Source: Nemertoderma westbladi
Taxonomy: Eukaryota; Xenacoelomorpha; Nemertodermatida; Nemertodermatidae
Reading direction: 5' to 3'
Length of the DNA stretch: 64,000 nt
Assembly: GCA_032718475.1 (NCBI GenBank)
Contig: JAUCBJ010004787.1
Span: 1 to 64,000 of the forward strand
The notes beneath the pieces are model-generated. The model worked only from the letters and a program-made list of their open reading frames with translations. It was not told where the DNA came from and did not search any database. The position numbers and the translations under genes are program-made. Positions 9,810-19,640 of this stretch are shown here, piece by piece (positions within the stretch are counted from its first letter, which is position 1; every line of letters begins with the position of its first letter).

Positions 9810-10784
9810 GAATTAGATTTGAGCCCAGTAGCCTGGACAAGACTTTGGCTAAGAGAATCTGTTTATCGACCATGAGTAGACTATTTGACCCGATGAACTA
9901 TATCAGTCCGGTAATATTACAGGCACGGATATGTATGAGGAAAATCTGGCTGTCCGACTTAGAGTGGGACGAGCCGATATCCCCTATACATGCGAAGCAG
10001 TGGAGAGAGTGGGAAGCCGAGTCGCATCTATTGAAAAATATAGACAAACAAACGAAATATAGAAAAATATAGTACCCCGCTCCTACATTCCGAATCAGCT
10101 GGTATTCCCAGCTGATCTAGAACTGCATATGTTCAGTGACGCAAGTGACACCAGCTTTGGTATGGTAGCCTACCTTCGCCGAGAGGTAAGTCAGGATAAG
10201 TTTGAGACGGCCTTTGTGACTTCTAGATCAAAGACAATGCCGGTCAAATACATGACGGTCCCTCGTGCAGAGTTGCAGGTACAGTAGTATCGGTCGAGGT
10301 AAGTAAACAGCTAATAGAGGAATTAGACACAACTTTGACATTATTCTATTGGACGGATGCATCCTTAGCGTTAGTGTATATTGCAGCTCACAATATTGCA
10401 CTAAAGACATTTGTAGCCAACAGCCGCGCCCAGATCGTCGACTTTTCGACGAAGGAACAATGGAGACATTGTCCGGGAGTGTTAAACCCAGCCGACATAA
10501 CTTCAAGAGGTGATATGCCGGCGGAATACTGCCAAGAAGAATCTCAAGAGTTTTGGTTACATGGGCCGGATTTTCTAACGAGGACACAGGAGCATTGGCC
10601 AGAGCGACTGAAGATCGTTACCAATCCGATGCCAATAGATGCAGAGGTCAAATTGGACAAAGTTTCCAAGTCTAAATCAAAAGCCAAACTCGAGTCATTG
10701 GAGAGCGGCCTGAAGAGTCATTGGAGCGGCCTGAAGAGTCATTGGAGCGGCCCAGAGACCTGTCAGACCAAGAGACTTATGTGA
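9755..10784 (+). pseudogene. BEL-B copy 1 connection and RNase H region
   Basis: LGLSWNPNMDKFQVRIRF and LSTMSRLFDPMNYISPVI form the post-RT connection of BEL/Pao pol. After a stop at 10072 the RNase H follows in broken frames: LELHMFSDASDTSFGMVAYL, then KTMPVKYMTVPRAELQ near 10110-10280. Next are TLFYWTDASLALVYI and CPGVLNPADITSRG in the frame at 10335-10784, which are the Asp and NPAD-SRG blocks. The C-terminal part contains a 21-bp tandem repeat and ends at 10784. Confidence 0.72.
10698..10752 (+). repeat. 21-bp tandem repeat inside BEL-B pol
   Basis: About 2.6 copies of a unit beginning GAGCGGCCTGAAGAGTCATTG occur in a row, giving a repeated HWSGLKS in the protein. It lies in the hinge between RNase H and the integrase N-terminal region. 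Confidence 0.8.
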
Positions 10785-10839
10785 CTACAAGGTCCGGAAG
10801 GGTAAGTTATGACATAAAACCACCCTTACAGACTGAACA

Positions 10840-11220
10840 AGGGTCACGGTTAGTAAGTGACGGACAGAAAATGACCACCAAGACTGAGCCTTCGGTTTCC
10901 AAACCTGCGGGTTTGGATTCGAAGATTCCATTGGTCAGTGGGCAACCGTCGCTGGCATTAGAGCCACGTAGTATTTATGACAAATTGCTAAATTCGTCCG
11001 CCTCTTGGCTGACAATTTGTAAAAGAACTGCGTGGTTAAGCCGATATGTTTCTTTCCTTTGTATAAAACATACGAAGCATTTAGGAGATCAAATGAGCAC
11101 TAATAGTGAGCGAATTCAAAAATTGAAACAACCTCTGACAGAGGATGAGATTGATCAAGCAGAATTAAAGCATTTGAGACATTATCAAATGTGTGCCTTC
11201 CCAAAATAATTCTATCTGTT
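10840..11220 (+). pseudogene. BEL-B copy 1 pre-integrase segment
   Basis: The frame at 10721-11209 encodes a Ser/Pro linker. The BEL pre-integrase helix follows (LLNSSASWLTICKRTAWLSR, then PLTEDEIDQAELKHLRHYQ), the region that normally precedes the HHCC zinc domain. It also contains one copy of the dispersed CCAAACC...GGTTTGG palindrome at 10899-10916. Confidence 0.6.
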
Positions 11221-11339
11221 ATCGGCTCAATGACCAGTTCTTTATAAACCCCTCAAAAAATGGAGTAAAGGTTTGATACATAAAGTACATAAAGGTTTGA
11301 TTTATCATAGATCAAGAATCCAGACTGTCGATATAAACT

Positions 11340-12240
11340 CACAGTTTAGTGTCCCAGTGATAATCCCTAGTCACCCAATAGAATTGCGAAGAGCGATTAT
11401 GTGGGATATACATAAGAGGTTGCATCACGTGGGAAGGTAACACTGCTTGTCGGCAGCGAGACAGCGATTTATTCTGTTGCAGCCAAGCAGGGCGGTAGGT
11501 ACTATGTACGATGCCTGTCTGGTTTGCAAGAGAGTGAACGACAGAGTATTGGAACAGGAAATGGCTGAACTCCCAGATGCGAGAGTGCAGGCATATGATC
11601 CACCCTTCACAAATACGGGGGTGGACTGTTTTGGCCCGCTTGAGGCAAAGAGTGGATGGCTGACCCACAAGAGATGGGGCCTGCTACTGATATGTATGGC
11701 AAGTAGGGCCGTACACATAGAACGTGTGGCAGACATGTCGACCAAATCTCTACTCCTGGCTTTGAAGAGATTCATGGCCAGGAGAGGACTAGTAAAGGCG
11801 TTCTTCTCCGACAAGGGTACTAACTTTGTCGGAGGGGATAGTGAGCTGAACACGGCTCATAGGATGGCACAGAACAAAGAAATCTCTGCAGCACTTTTGC
11901 CGAAAAGAATTGAGTGGAAGTTTAATACCCCAGAAAGTCCCTGGAGAGGAGGAAGTTGGGAGCGTCTGGTTCGCTCTATAAAACAGGCCATAGCAAAAAC
12001 ATTGCCTGTGAATAAACAACTAACGGACGATGAACTGGTAACAGCTTTCACTGAAATCGAGCATACTCTAAACTCGAGGCCGATAGCTATGTTACCTGAC
12101 GGTGTTGCATTGACACCAAATCACCTGCTTATGCAGAGTCCGGCATTTCTTGTACCGGCATCAGAACCCATTAGTGCCGACCTATATAGTCGAAAAAGCT
12201 GGAAAATAACCCAGTTTATAGTGTATACATTCGGGAATAT
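11340..12240 (+). pseudogene. BEL-B copy 1 integrase
   Basis: The HHCC region is partly visible (LWDIHKRLHHVGR near 11400-11437, then CLVCKRVNDR). The catalytic core is in the open frame from 11447. It has D in NTGVDCFGPLEAKSG, D in FFSDKGTNFVGGDSE, and E in RGGSWERLVRSIKQ, the expected D, D, E triad. LNSRPIAMLPDG and LTPNHLLMQ follow, as in BEL/Pao integrases. The frame is lost at about 12220. Confidence 0.82.
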
Positions 12241-12573
12241 TGGCGGGAATATTACCTTCCCACAATATCCACCAGATCAAAATGGTACAAAACAGTTCGG
12301 AGCCTCCAAATAGGAGACTATGCATTAATAACCGAACCGGTGATAAAGAGAAAATATTGGGAGACTGGCGTAATCTTGCACATACACCTGGACGTACAGA
12401 ATATAGTACGCACCGTCACTGTCAAAATAAGGTGCAAATATCCAAACAAGAAGAAGTGTAAAACTAAGGGTTTACATACCTTGGACAGGCCGGTCCAGGA
12501 TATTGTGTTACTAGAGGAAACATGCATCGAGACAGGAGACTATAATTTATCTTCTGCCTCAAAACAAGATTAG
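12210..12573 (+). pseudogene. BEL-B copy 1 integrase C-terminal domain (DUF5641-like)
   Basis: The C-terminal domain can be followed in shifted frames: REYWREYYLPTIST, SKWYKTVRSLQIGDYALIT, then WETGVILHIHLDVQNIVRTV in the frame at 12340-12573. It corresponds to the WRRWxxEYLPxLxxRxKW...GDLV block, which is intact in BEL-C pol. The stop at 12573 is probably the natural pol end or close to it. Confidence 0.65.
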
Positions 12574-13149
12574 TGTCAGAGCGCAAATTCACTTTGTATG
12601 CATTCCTCGTATGCAAATACTCGGAAATGCATAGGAGCGGGTTTGCGGTGAATTGCGTTGAGAATTTGTCTGGTGGGTATCAAAACAAAATTAAAATTTT
12701 CATAAATGTTTGGAAAATTAAGAATTAAAAATTATAAGTGAACCCAAGACAATTCCAAATGCTATATAGGCCCGTTCTAGGACCTATAAGAACAGTAATT
12801 TGAAAGTCGTGAAGCCTGGAAAATAGTATCTAGACACCATGGTTACGGCTATTATATGTAGGAGTGTAAATTGAGTTCAGTAGCTTCCACAGATTGGTGC
12901 CAACAGTACAACAACCAAGGTGCTAAAGGTTAGTAGCACCAGGGGCGTACACAGACCCCACTCAGTAGTTCGCAGTGGAGTGAGGTGTTCGATAATCAAA
13001 CCTGCGGGTTTGGTATAGTCGAGTGCCCTAATTAATGTCTTTCTAACTACTGTAGTCTATTACAAGTATTGGGGAGTAGTTTGGGCATCAAAAAGTGAGT
13101 CAGTCACGGCCAGTTTATCTCCGAAGTTTTTGAGCTATGCATGGGAATA
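12574..13149 (+). other. BEL-B copy 1 post-pol spacer
   Basis: There is no reading frame of note between the pol end and the BEL-C insertion. It holds one copy of the dispersed palindrome (CAAACC TGCG GGTTTG at 12997-13012). By position it is equivalent to the spacer between pol and ORF3 in BEL-C copy 2. Confidence 0.5.
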
Positions 13150-13696
13150 TGTGACGGGATCCGAGAGGATCCCGGTTTATCCGGTGTTGGTTACGTACGC
13201 GTCAGCCGCACCGTGTGATGGAAAAGGTGATAAGTTTGTTGTTCCAGTATTGCTAATAATATGCTGATATGAGAGATATAATAACAGATAGCACTAATGA
13301 CTGAATATGGTAATATACTATGGGTGACGGCGGTGATGGTCCTAACTGTCACCGTACTACCTGACTGTACTGACAGACTGAGATAACTGGATGAGTATTG
13401 CATCGACCGGTAATATATATTGCACGGTTTGGCCTTATTACTGTACCTAGTCGATGCTGTCCCCCCATTGGCTAATATCCCTCCCTGTTGGCACCCTTTG
13501 GAGTGTTTCCCTTCACTCCCTGTGTTCTCTCTCGGTTAGGGGTTTGGCCCCTGACCCCTATTGTGTGTTTCTCCTTCCCTTCCCACTTTATTGGGGTGGC
13601 ACGAGGTTGGGTAATCAACCTCGTGCTCCCAATATTGCTTTACGGTTTAATGGCTCACTTTATGGGGTTTGGTGAGGCGGAATTGATTCGCTAACA
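13150..13696 (-). repeat. BEL-C copy 1 3' LTR (547 bp)
   Basis: On the minus strand it reads TGTTAGCGAATCAATTCCGC... to ...GGATCCCGTCACA, with TG/CA ends. It is highly similar to the LTR at 19098-19640 and clearly similar to those at 43933-44477 and 54316-54857. Its 3' end holds an 8-bp GGATCC-containing hairpin (CGGGATCC, loop GAGA or TCTC depending on strand, GGATCCCG). Confidence 0.9.
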
Positions 13697-13734
13697 CTCC
13701 CCCCCATGCTATCTTCCCGGTGAGAAGATAGCAT
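13697..13734 (-). promoter_or_regulatory. BEL-C copy 1 polypurine tract and adjacent 11-bp hairpin
   Basis: On the minus strand the purine run GGGGGGGAG (13705-13697) directly abuts the 3' LTR, the expected primer for plus-strand DNA. Just upstream is a perfect 11-bp stem, ATGCTATCTTC / GAAGATAGCAT with a 7-base loop (13706-13734). It is identical in copy 2. Confidence 0.85.
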
Positions 13735-14040
13735 CAACCACTAAGTGCGCTTCAATTCCGCTGGAACTCGATCTATTATCGGGTGTGGGGTGGAGTTATT
13801 TTCTTGGAGTCGGCTTTCCAGGCCGCTCCCTATGGGTATGATCTTACTACCCTCTGGCGTCTCGTGTGGGCCGATCGTGCGCTTCTCTCACACAATTTTT
13901 GTTTCCCCAACACTCTCACCACTCTAACTCCGCTCTCTGACTCAACTCGCTCTTACCCTCTCCCCACACCTGAATCGCACTCTTCTCTCTCGCCAACAGT
14001 TCCTTTCACTATCTCCTCTCTACTCCCTGCCACTCTTTAA
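13735..14040 (-). other. BEL-C copy 1 conserved 3' UTR block
   Basis: This region is the reverse-complement match of 54090-54277 in copy 2 and of the duplicated block at 53860-54030. It includes the hairpin-forming GGAGTCGGC...GCCGCTCC at about 13806-13829. Plus-strand reading frames across it are shadows. Confidence 0.7.
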
Positions 14041-14159
14041 TGCCCTGACCTCTAATGCTACCCCTGTGCTGTCATACTATCTACCTACTACTCACTTGCT
14101 AACTATCTAACTCTCTTACTAACTCTAACTATCTCTCTAAGCCTACTAACTTTAACTCT

Positions 14160-14960
14160 AACTCTTCTACTACGTGGCGCTTAGGGTGCCCACAACCCTC
14201 TGCTACTACCTCCATCTACGTGGCGCTTGCGGTGCCCACAACCACTCTACTACTAACTCTAACTAAAACCCTCTTACTAACTCTACCTCCATCTACGTGG
14301 CGCTAACAGTGCCCACAACCACAACCGGTACTACGTACCCTCTTACTAACTCTACCTCCATCTACGTGGCGCTAACGGTGCGCACAACCACTCTACTACT
14401 ACTTTAACTAAAACCCTCTAACTCTCTACTAACTCTAACTATACTTAGTCTACCCCTTTCTACTCTCTACGTGGCGCTTGCGGTGCCCACAACCACTCTT
14501 TCACCACCTCTATCTACGTGGCGCTTGCGGTGCCCACAACCACTCTCTGCTACTACTTTCTAAGTGGCGCTTCCGGTGCCCACAACCACTCTCTTCTACT
14601 ACTTTCTACGTGGCGCTTCCGGTGCCCACAACCACTCTCTGCTACTACTTTCTACGTGGCGCTTCCGGTGCCCACAACCACTCTCTCCTACTACTTTCTA
14701 CGTGGCGCTTCCGGTGCCCACAACCACTCTCTTGCTACTTTCTACGTGGCGCTTCCGGTGCCCACAACCTCTCTACCACCGCTACTTTCTACGTGGCGCT
14801 TCCGGTGCCCACGACCCCCCTACTACTACTACTCGTGGCATGACAATATGCCACACTTCCTTACCCCGCCGCCTTCTAACTTACTCTCCTTCTACGTGGC
14901 GCTTATGGTGCCCACAACCCCCCTACTACTACTCGTGGCATGGCAATATGCCACACTCCC
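14160..14960 (-). repeat. tandem array, ~46-bp unit with TACGTGGCGCT..GGTGCCCAC
   Basis: At least 13 degenerate units, each containing ACGTGGCGCTTNCGGTGCCC followed by ACAACC, separated by CT/TA-rich spacers; spacing is about 46 bp over the best part (14470-14800). The array lies downstream of the last minus-strand frame. It is at the same relative position as a different array (GGTACGTAGTACC units) in BEL-C copy 2. The long plus-strand frames across it are repeat artefacts. Confidence 0.85.
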
Positions 14961-15145
14961 TTACCCCGCCGCCTTCTAACCTCTCTACTTACTATCCTTT
15001 ACTACTTCTAACTTTTACTAACTATTATTTTAATTATTTAATTATTTATTATTGTTTATTTAAATTAAATAATTATTTTTGTGGGAAGGGCGTCTCGCCA
15101 TCATTCCCACCCCCCTCAGTCCAAAATATTGGACGACTAAACCTC

Positions 15146-16360
15146 CTAACTAGGGCGATTCTTCCAACAGGCACTCTCCCACTGCTGCTCTTGTAGGTCC
15201 TGTAGGATTCGCCGCACTCTCTTCGCCAATTCCATCTCACCAGGAATTGGTTCTCCCTCCTCTGCCACCCTGAAATCGGGTCTCTCCGCCGCCTTCTTAA
15301 CTAGCTCATCTCCTGGCATCAAAATGCCACCTCTCTCCTTGTTGTCTCCCGCCGGCAGAATGAATAGAAAGTGAAAGAACAGGCAAAACAGGAGGTACAA
15401 CAGCAGTCCTACCCCTCTCCATCCTGCCCCCCCTCTCGACCTCCCCCCCGTCGGCACGCCTCTCAACCGGACCGGCGTCTCCTCCGGATACTCCCCCGGA
15501 CACCCCTCCGGGCTATTGTCCTCCTGACACTTCACCGGACACTCCTCCGGAGTGTTGTCCCCCGGACACCCCGCCGTCCGCTCCCTTCCATCCCCACACC
15601 GACGCCCGCTGGGAAGTCTATTATCCTCCGCCCACTCTCTTATTGTTACTTTCCTGTCTGGCTCTACTATCTCCTCCGGCTTCTTATCTTCGTCCTCTGT
15701 GTCTACGGTGCCTGGTAACATGCACCCATGGTAACATGTCGTTACTGAACGACCGCCCTCTCCTGATATCTTCTCTGGTACTACCCCGAGTAGTACTTTT
15801 CTCTTCTTCTCTTCTGTTGTGCTCGTAGCTGCTGTTTCTCTACACTCTCCGGATCTGTGTCCTTCTACCACACATCGATGACATAGTCCGTTTGCGTCTG
15901 TGTAGGCTACACGATCTTGTTTGGGCAACGCTTGCCAGTGCTTACAACACCTGGTCTTATGAGTTCCGTCCCGGTGTAGTTGACATTTGAATCCTGGATT
16001 ATAGCGTTCCCTGTATAGTCCCTCACGTATGGCGCGTAGGTTTATATGTACCGATTTAGTGTTTTGGTTGTCTGTGTTCGGCCTACTGGGTATATTGGGA
16101 TTATGTTTATTTATGGTGTTATTTTCTTTCTGTCCCTGCCACGGTGTGGCCCTACTACCAGCTAACTGTGGACTAGCAGTCCCCTGTATGGCCGCGTGTG
16201 GTAGCGACTGTCCGCACGACCTGTTCTTGTCCAAGGGGTTCCATGTTCTTGCTCCTATTGGGGTATATTGTCGATATTGTGATGGGGGAATGTCACCCTG
16301 TCCCCCCCGGCCGGTATGTTTGGTACTGGGGTTGATGTTAATGTATTGGGGCCCATACAT
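15146..16360 (-). CDS. BEL-C copy 1 gag C-terminus with zinc finger, joined to a membrane-segment tail
   Basis: This is a 404-aa frame on the minus strand. Residues ~120-180 carry the BEL-type zinc-finger region: CQLHRDGTHKTRCCKHW, then DANGLCHRCVVEGHRSGECR. A Cys/Pro/Gly-rich segment follows, with repeated CPG/CPVK motifs. Residues ~310-335 form one strong hydrophobic segment (GVGLLLYLLFCLFFHFLFIL), then a charged tail ends at 15146. No protease, RT or integrase is present between the zinc finger and the tail, where they should be. The tail sits where pol ends in copy 2, so a large internal deletion is likely. The hydrophobic segment may be a membrane anchor, or an out-of-frame artefact of a C/T-rich strand. 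Confidence 0.55.
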   Translation of the reverse strand: MYGPQYININPSTKHTGRGGQGDIPPSQYRQYTPIGARTWNPLDKNRSCGQSLPHAAIQGTASPQLAGSRATPWQGQKENNTINKHNPNIPSRPNTDNQNTKSVHINLRAIREGLYRERYNPGFKCQLHRDGTHKTRCCKHWQALPKQDRVAYTDANGLCHRCVVEGHRSGECRETAATSTTEEKKRKVLLGVVPEKISGEGGRSVTTCYHGCMLPGTVDTEDEDKKPEEIVEPDRKVTIREWAEDNRLPSGRRCGDGRERTAGCPGDNTPEECPVKCQEDNSPEGCPGEYPEETPVRLRGVPTGGRSRGGAGWRGVGLLLYLLFCLFFHFLFILPAGDNKERGGILMPGDELVKKAAERPDFRVAEEGEPIPGEMELAKRVRRILQDLQEQQWESACWKNRPS

Positions 16361-17253
16361 CTATCTCCAATAACTCCCCCCTCCCCTGGATATATGTTAT
16401 GTCCCTGTGTATTATAGTCATGCTGCTGTACCGATATAGGCCTACCCACTTCCTGCCTACCTACCGGTATGTACTCCGCGACTTCCAGGTCTAATCCCGT
16501 CGTCCGCGCTACCCTATCGCTTACTCTATCTCTCCCAGCAAGGCCTATAATAGTATGTGCAGTAAGGCCTACAGTATGTCCTGCAGTCTGCATGTGCCCT
16601 TCCGAATCGAAGTTTATTTTTCTCGAATCTCGAATCTCCCCGCGACTACCGTACTCTCGATCGGCAGCTATATCACGTCGGGAAGTTTCCCTTCGATCCC
16701 CTATCCTGCTCTCGTCTTCGTATCGGTACATCCTGTACCCCTCTCCTGGCGTGCGGTGCGTTTCTCCGGGGCGACGGCAATCTCCCGAAGTTCGACCCCA
16801 CTGACTCCCTACCTCCATCTCTACTATCGACGGCTCGCTATCCGTCCTCGCTCTCCGGTTGCTCCTAGCAATGACTCTTCTATTATCTTCCTTTCTTCTC
16901 TCCACCACCTCTCGGTTAAACTCTGCTAATCTTCTTCTATCTTCGACCTCTCTATTATACTCTACTAATCTTCTCCTATCTTCGACCTCTCTATTAAACT
17001 CTACTAATCTTCTCTCTTCTGACTGGGCTCGACGTTCCGTCGCCCGCCCTCTCGCGACGTCAACCTGTCTCTCTCTGCTCGATCGCACGCCGCTGGGGAT
17101 ACTCGCAATCCCCCTATTACTCTCCGTCGCCGGGTGTTGCGGTTTACCTAATTCGGCCCGCGCATTATCCGCCGACGCCTGTGGGACACTCCCTGCCCCC
17201 CCTCTCTCGCTACTAATCCCTCGCGGTGGGGTGCCCGTAGCCCCCCCCCCCAC
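16255..17253 (-). CDS. BEL-C copy 1 gag middle part, Arg/Glu-rich with repeats
   Basis: A 332-aa minus-strand frame between the two neighbouring frames. It holds a run of three near-identical units (EFNREVEDRRRLVEYN and relatives) around residues 85-120, predicted to be helical and highly charged. A Gly/Arg-rich part follows. It begins next to a poly-C/G homopolymer (around 17240), and length change there probably separates it from the upstream frame. I recognise no domain. Its position says it is part of Gag. Confidence 0.5.
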   Translation of the reverse strand: MGGGATGTPPRGISSERGGAGSVPQASADNARAELGKPQHPATESNRGIASIPSGVRSSRERQVDVARGRATERRAQSEERRLVEFNREVEDRRRLVEYNREVEDRRRLAEFNREVVERRKEDNRRVIARSNRRARTDSEPSIVEMEVGSQWGRTSGDCRRPGETHRTPGEGYRMYRYEDESRIGDRRETSRRDIAADREYGSRGEIRDSRKINFDSEGHMQTAGHTVGLTAHTIIGLAGRDRVSDRVARTTGLDLEVAEYIPVGRQEVGRPISVQQHDYNTQGHNIYPGEGGVIGDRCMGPNTLTSTPVPNIPAGGDRVTFPHHNIDNIPQ

Positions 17254-17515
17254 CCGCTACTTCTAACTTCACTATCTCTTACTATACTTCTGCGTCCCTC
17301 TTGTCGGACACTCTCTACCCCCTTTCTCTCGCCACTAATCTTCTGTGGTGGGGCGCCCGTAGCCCCCCCCCCCCCACCCGCTACTTCTAACTTCACTACC
17401 TCTTACTACACTTCTACACCCCTCTTGTGGGGCATTCTCTGCCCCCCCCTCTCTCGCCGCTAATCTCATGTGGTGGGGCGCCCGTAGCCCCCCCCCCCAC
17501 CCGCCACATCTAACT
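17215..17515 (-). repeat. tandem repeat, ~124-bp unit, with long C runs
   Basis: About 2.5 units, each containing GGTGGGGCGCCCGTAGCC plus a run of 9-14 C, then ACTTCTAACTTCACTA-like sequence (plus-strand reading). In the minus-strand protein this gives repeated SSGWGGG...APP segments. Homopolymer length differences shift the frame between units. Confidence 0.75.
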
Positions 17516-19023
17516 CCAATATCTCTTACTTCGTCTCTACACCCCTCTCTAGTCGACACACTGTTTCTACTACGGCTGGGTCTATTCACCCCCGCCTCTC
17601 TCCCTACTACTGCGAGGCCTACCAGGCCCACCCCGGGTTGGCTCAACCCCGCTACCTCCTGCCTACCAACTACGTGGCCTACCAGGCCGCCGTCGGGTTG
17701 GCGCAACCCCGCCACTTCCTGTCTATTAACTACGTGGCCTACCAGGCCGCCGTCTGCCGGGCTATACACGTCTGACACGCTCATATTAATAGCACCATTC
17801 CCAATATTATTTGTTAAATCAATTAAATTATTAGAATTTGAAATGGGATTATTATTTAAATTATTTAAATTAGAATTATTATTATTTTCAAAATTTAAAT
17901 TGCTAATCGAATTATTTGAATTATTTTGATTATTCTGAATATTTGAATTAATATTATTATTTGAATTTAAACTTAAATTACTACTACCGGGTAAAATATT
18001 TCCTGTAATAAAGGGATTAGGGTTATTTACTACGGTACTATTAATACCAATATTTCCTAACGCACTACTACTGTTCTGTTCTCTTGCCTCACGCTCTTCG
18101 CGTTCACTCTCTTGCTCCTTCCTTCTCCCCATTATCCACTGTAATTTCTCTCTAGTTCTCTCTAATATCTCTCTAGTTTTTAATTCATACGCTGCCAGAT
18201 TTATCTCCTGTACCCTTCTTTCTTTTGCGGAGGATGTAGCAGACTTATCGGTTGCGACGGACTCCCGCCGCCCCTCCGTCCTACTAACTTTCCCCCACTT
18301 TCCGGGGTCCTCGCTGACCGACGAGACCGAATCCTCGGAGCTAACCTCGGATTCGCCCTCGTGCGGTCCCGCCCAACCCACTAACTTAACTTCCCTGGCA
18401 TCGACTAAGTATGGCCCTATGTACACTACACCAGGCCCCATACCCCTACATTCCCATAGCCCAAACAGTTCGAAGGCAACCCCTCTCGCTCTCTCCTCGG
18501 CCAGTTCTCCCTGCCCAGAACGCACTAGGTAATCAAAGTATCTGTTCGACTCACCTAGTCGTCTCCTCAACTTCACCTGGTCTATCTCAGCCCCTCCTCT
18601 AGCTTCCTTCAGTTGTTCCCGGGTCGCGGCGTAGGCTCGTCGAAGCCGGACGACCCCGACGTCCTCGTCATCGACATCTCCTCTCTCCCTCCGGGTTCGG
18701 CGTCGTACCGTCGGCCCCACCGTTGCCGTTCCGGTGGGCCATCCGTCGCCCTCGGCCTGTGGCTGGCCGGCGACATCGGTATATCGACCGCCGTCGTGTG
18801 TCGACTCGTATCTCTCCTCCCCCGTCTCGCTCTCTCCTCTACTCGACTCGCTCTCTCGCTGTAGACGATCCCCCACATCTTGGTTCGCCGGGTTACTCGT
18901 TATCGACGTGGTCGACGTAGCATCGACCGGCGTCGTGGGTCCGTATCGTCTCGCCGTGGCCTCGCGGATCGTTAGATCGCCGTCCGGGGTCCGCGGCGGT
19001 GTCGTTTCTCTCTCTCGACTCAT
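17335..19023 (-). CDS. BEL-C copy 1 Gag N-terminal part
   Basis: This 562-aa minus-strand frame starts 75 bases downstream of the 5' LTR, as in copy 2. The N-terminus (TPDGDLTIREATARRYGPTT) matches copy 2's Gag (TPDEELTIREAATRRYRPTT). A conserved segment follows (LRRRLGESNRYFDYLVRSGQ, then VVYIGPYLVDAREVKLVGW), then acidic/Ser regions (EDSVSSVSEDPGK). A ~110-residue Asn-rich stretch full of NNSN repeats comes next, then a 21-residue tandem unit (PDGGLVGHVVGRQEVAGL, ~3 copies, encoded near 17600-17770). I recognise no standard capsid domain. Its start just after the LTR identifies it as Gag. Confidence 0.7.
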   Translation of the reverse strand: MSRERETTPPRTPDGDLTIREATARRYGPTTPVDATSTTSITSNPANQDVGDRLQRESESSRGESETGEERYESTHDGGRYTDVAGQPQAEGDGWPTGTATVGPTVRRRTRRERGDVDDEDVGVVRLRRAYAATREQLKEARGGAEIDQVKLRRRLGESNRYFDYLVRSGQGELAEERARGVAFELFGLWECRGMGPGVVYIGPYLVDAREVKLVGWAGPHEGESEVSSEDSVSSVSEDPGKWGKVSRTEGRRESVATDKSATSSAKERRVQEINLAAYELKTREILERTREKLQWIMGRRKEQESEREEREAREQNSSSALGNIGINSTVVNNPNPFITGNILPGSSNLSLNSNNNINSNIQNNQNNSNNSISNLNFENNNNSNLNNLNNNPISNSNNLIDLTNNIGNGAINMSVSDVYSPADGGLVGHVVNRQEVAGLRQPDGGLVGHVVGRQEVAGLSQPGVGLVGLAVVGREAGVNRPSRSRNSVSTREGCRDEVRDIGVRCGGWGGGLRAPHHMRLAAREGGAENAPQEGCRSVVRGSEVRSSGWGGGGYGRPTTED

Positions 19024-19097
19024 GTTCGTCCTCTGTCTGTGTCTAGCAGTTACAGTTCGGCAGGCCTAGAGTTAGGACTGGGACGGTTAGTTAGGAC

Positions 19098-19640
19098 TGT
19101 GACGGGATCCGAGAGGATCCCGGTTTATCCGGTGTTGGTTACGTACGCGTCAGCCGCACCGTGTGATGGAAAAGGTGATAAGTTTGTTGTTCCAGTATTG
19201 CTAATAATATGCTGATATGAGAGATATAATAACAGATAGCACTAATGACTGAATATGGTAATATACTATGGGTGACGGCGGTGACGGTCCTAACTGTCAC
19301 CGTACTACCTGACTGTACTGACAGACTGAGATAACTGGATGAGTATTGCATCGACCGGTAATATATATTGCACGGTTTGGCCTTATTACTGTACCTAGTC
19401 GATGCTGTCCCCCCATTGGCTAATATCCCTGTTGGCACCCTTTAGAGTGTTTCCCTTCACTCCCTGTGTTCTCTCTCGGTTAGGGGTTTGGCCCCTGACC
19501 CCTATTGTGTGTTTCTCCTTCCCTTCCCACTTTATTGGGGTGGCACGAGGTTGGGTAATCAACCTCATGCTCACAATATTGCTTTACGGTTTAATGGCTC
19601 ACTTTATGGGGTTTGGTGAGGCGGAATTGATTCGCTAACA
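19098..19640 (-). repeat. BEL-C copy 1 5' LTR (543 bp)
   Basis: It is nearly identical to 13150-13696 except for a short deletion and scattered changes, so the insertion is fairly young. It starts TGTTAGCG on the minus strand (19640) and ends CCCGTCACA (19098). No TGG-type tRNA primer site follows it directly. Confidence 0.9.

Larger units (their letters stand above)
13150..19640 (-). mobile_element. BEL/Pao retrotransposon BEL-C copy 1 (minus strand), no pol
   Basis: Two LTRs in the same orientation (13150-13696 and 19098-19640) flank the element, with a 5-bp target duplication GAATA at 13145-13149 and 19641-19645. All coding runs on the minus strand. From 5' to 3' on that strand come gag (19023 to 17335), two further overlapping frames (to 15146), a tandem array, a conserved 3' UTR with hairpin and PPT, and the 3' LTR. 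RT, RNase H and integrase are absent, so the copy is non-autonomous. It is inserted in the post-pol spacer of BEL-B. Confidence 0.88.

Noticed and set aside
14478-15196. Plus-strand ORFs of up to 210 aa with WRFRCPQPL-type repeats
   Set aside because: They arise in all three frames of the tandem array in the BEL-C copy 1 3' region, antisense to the element.
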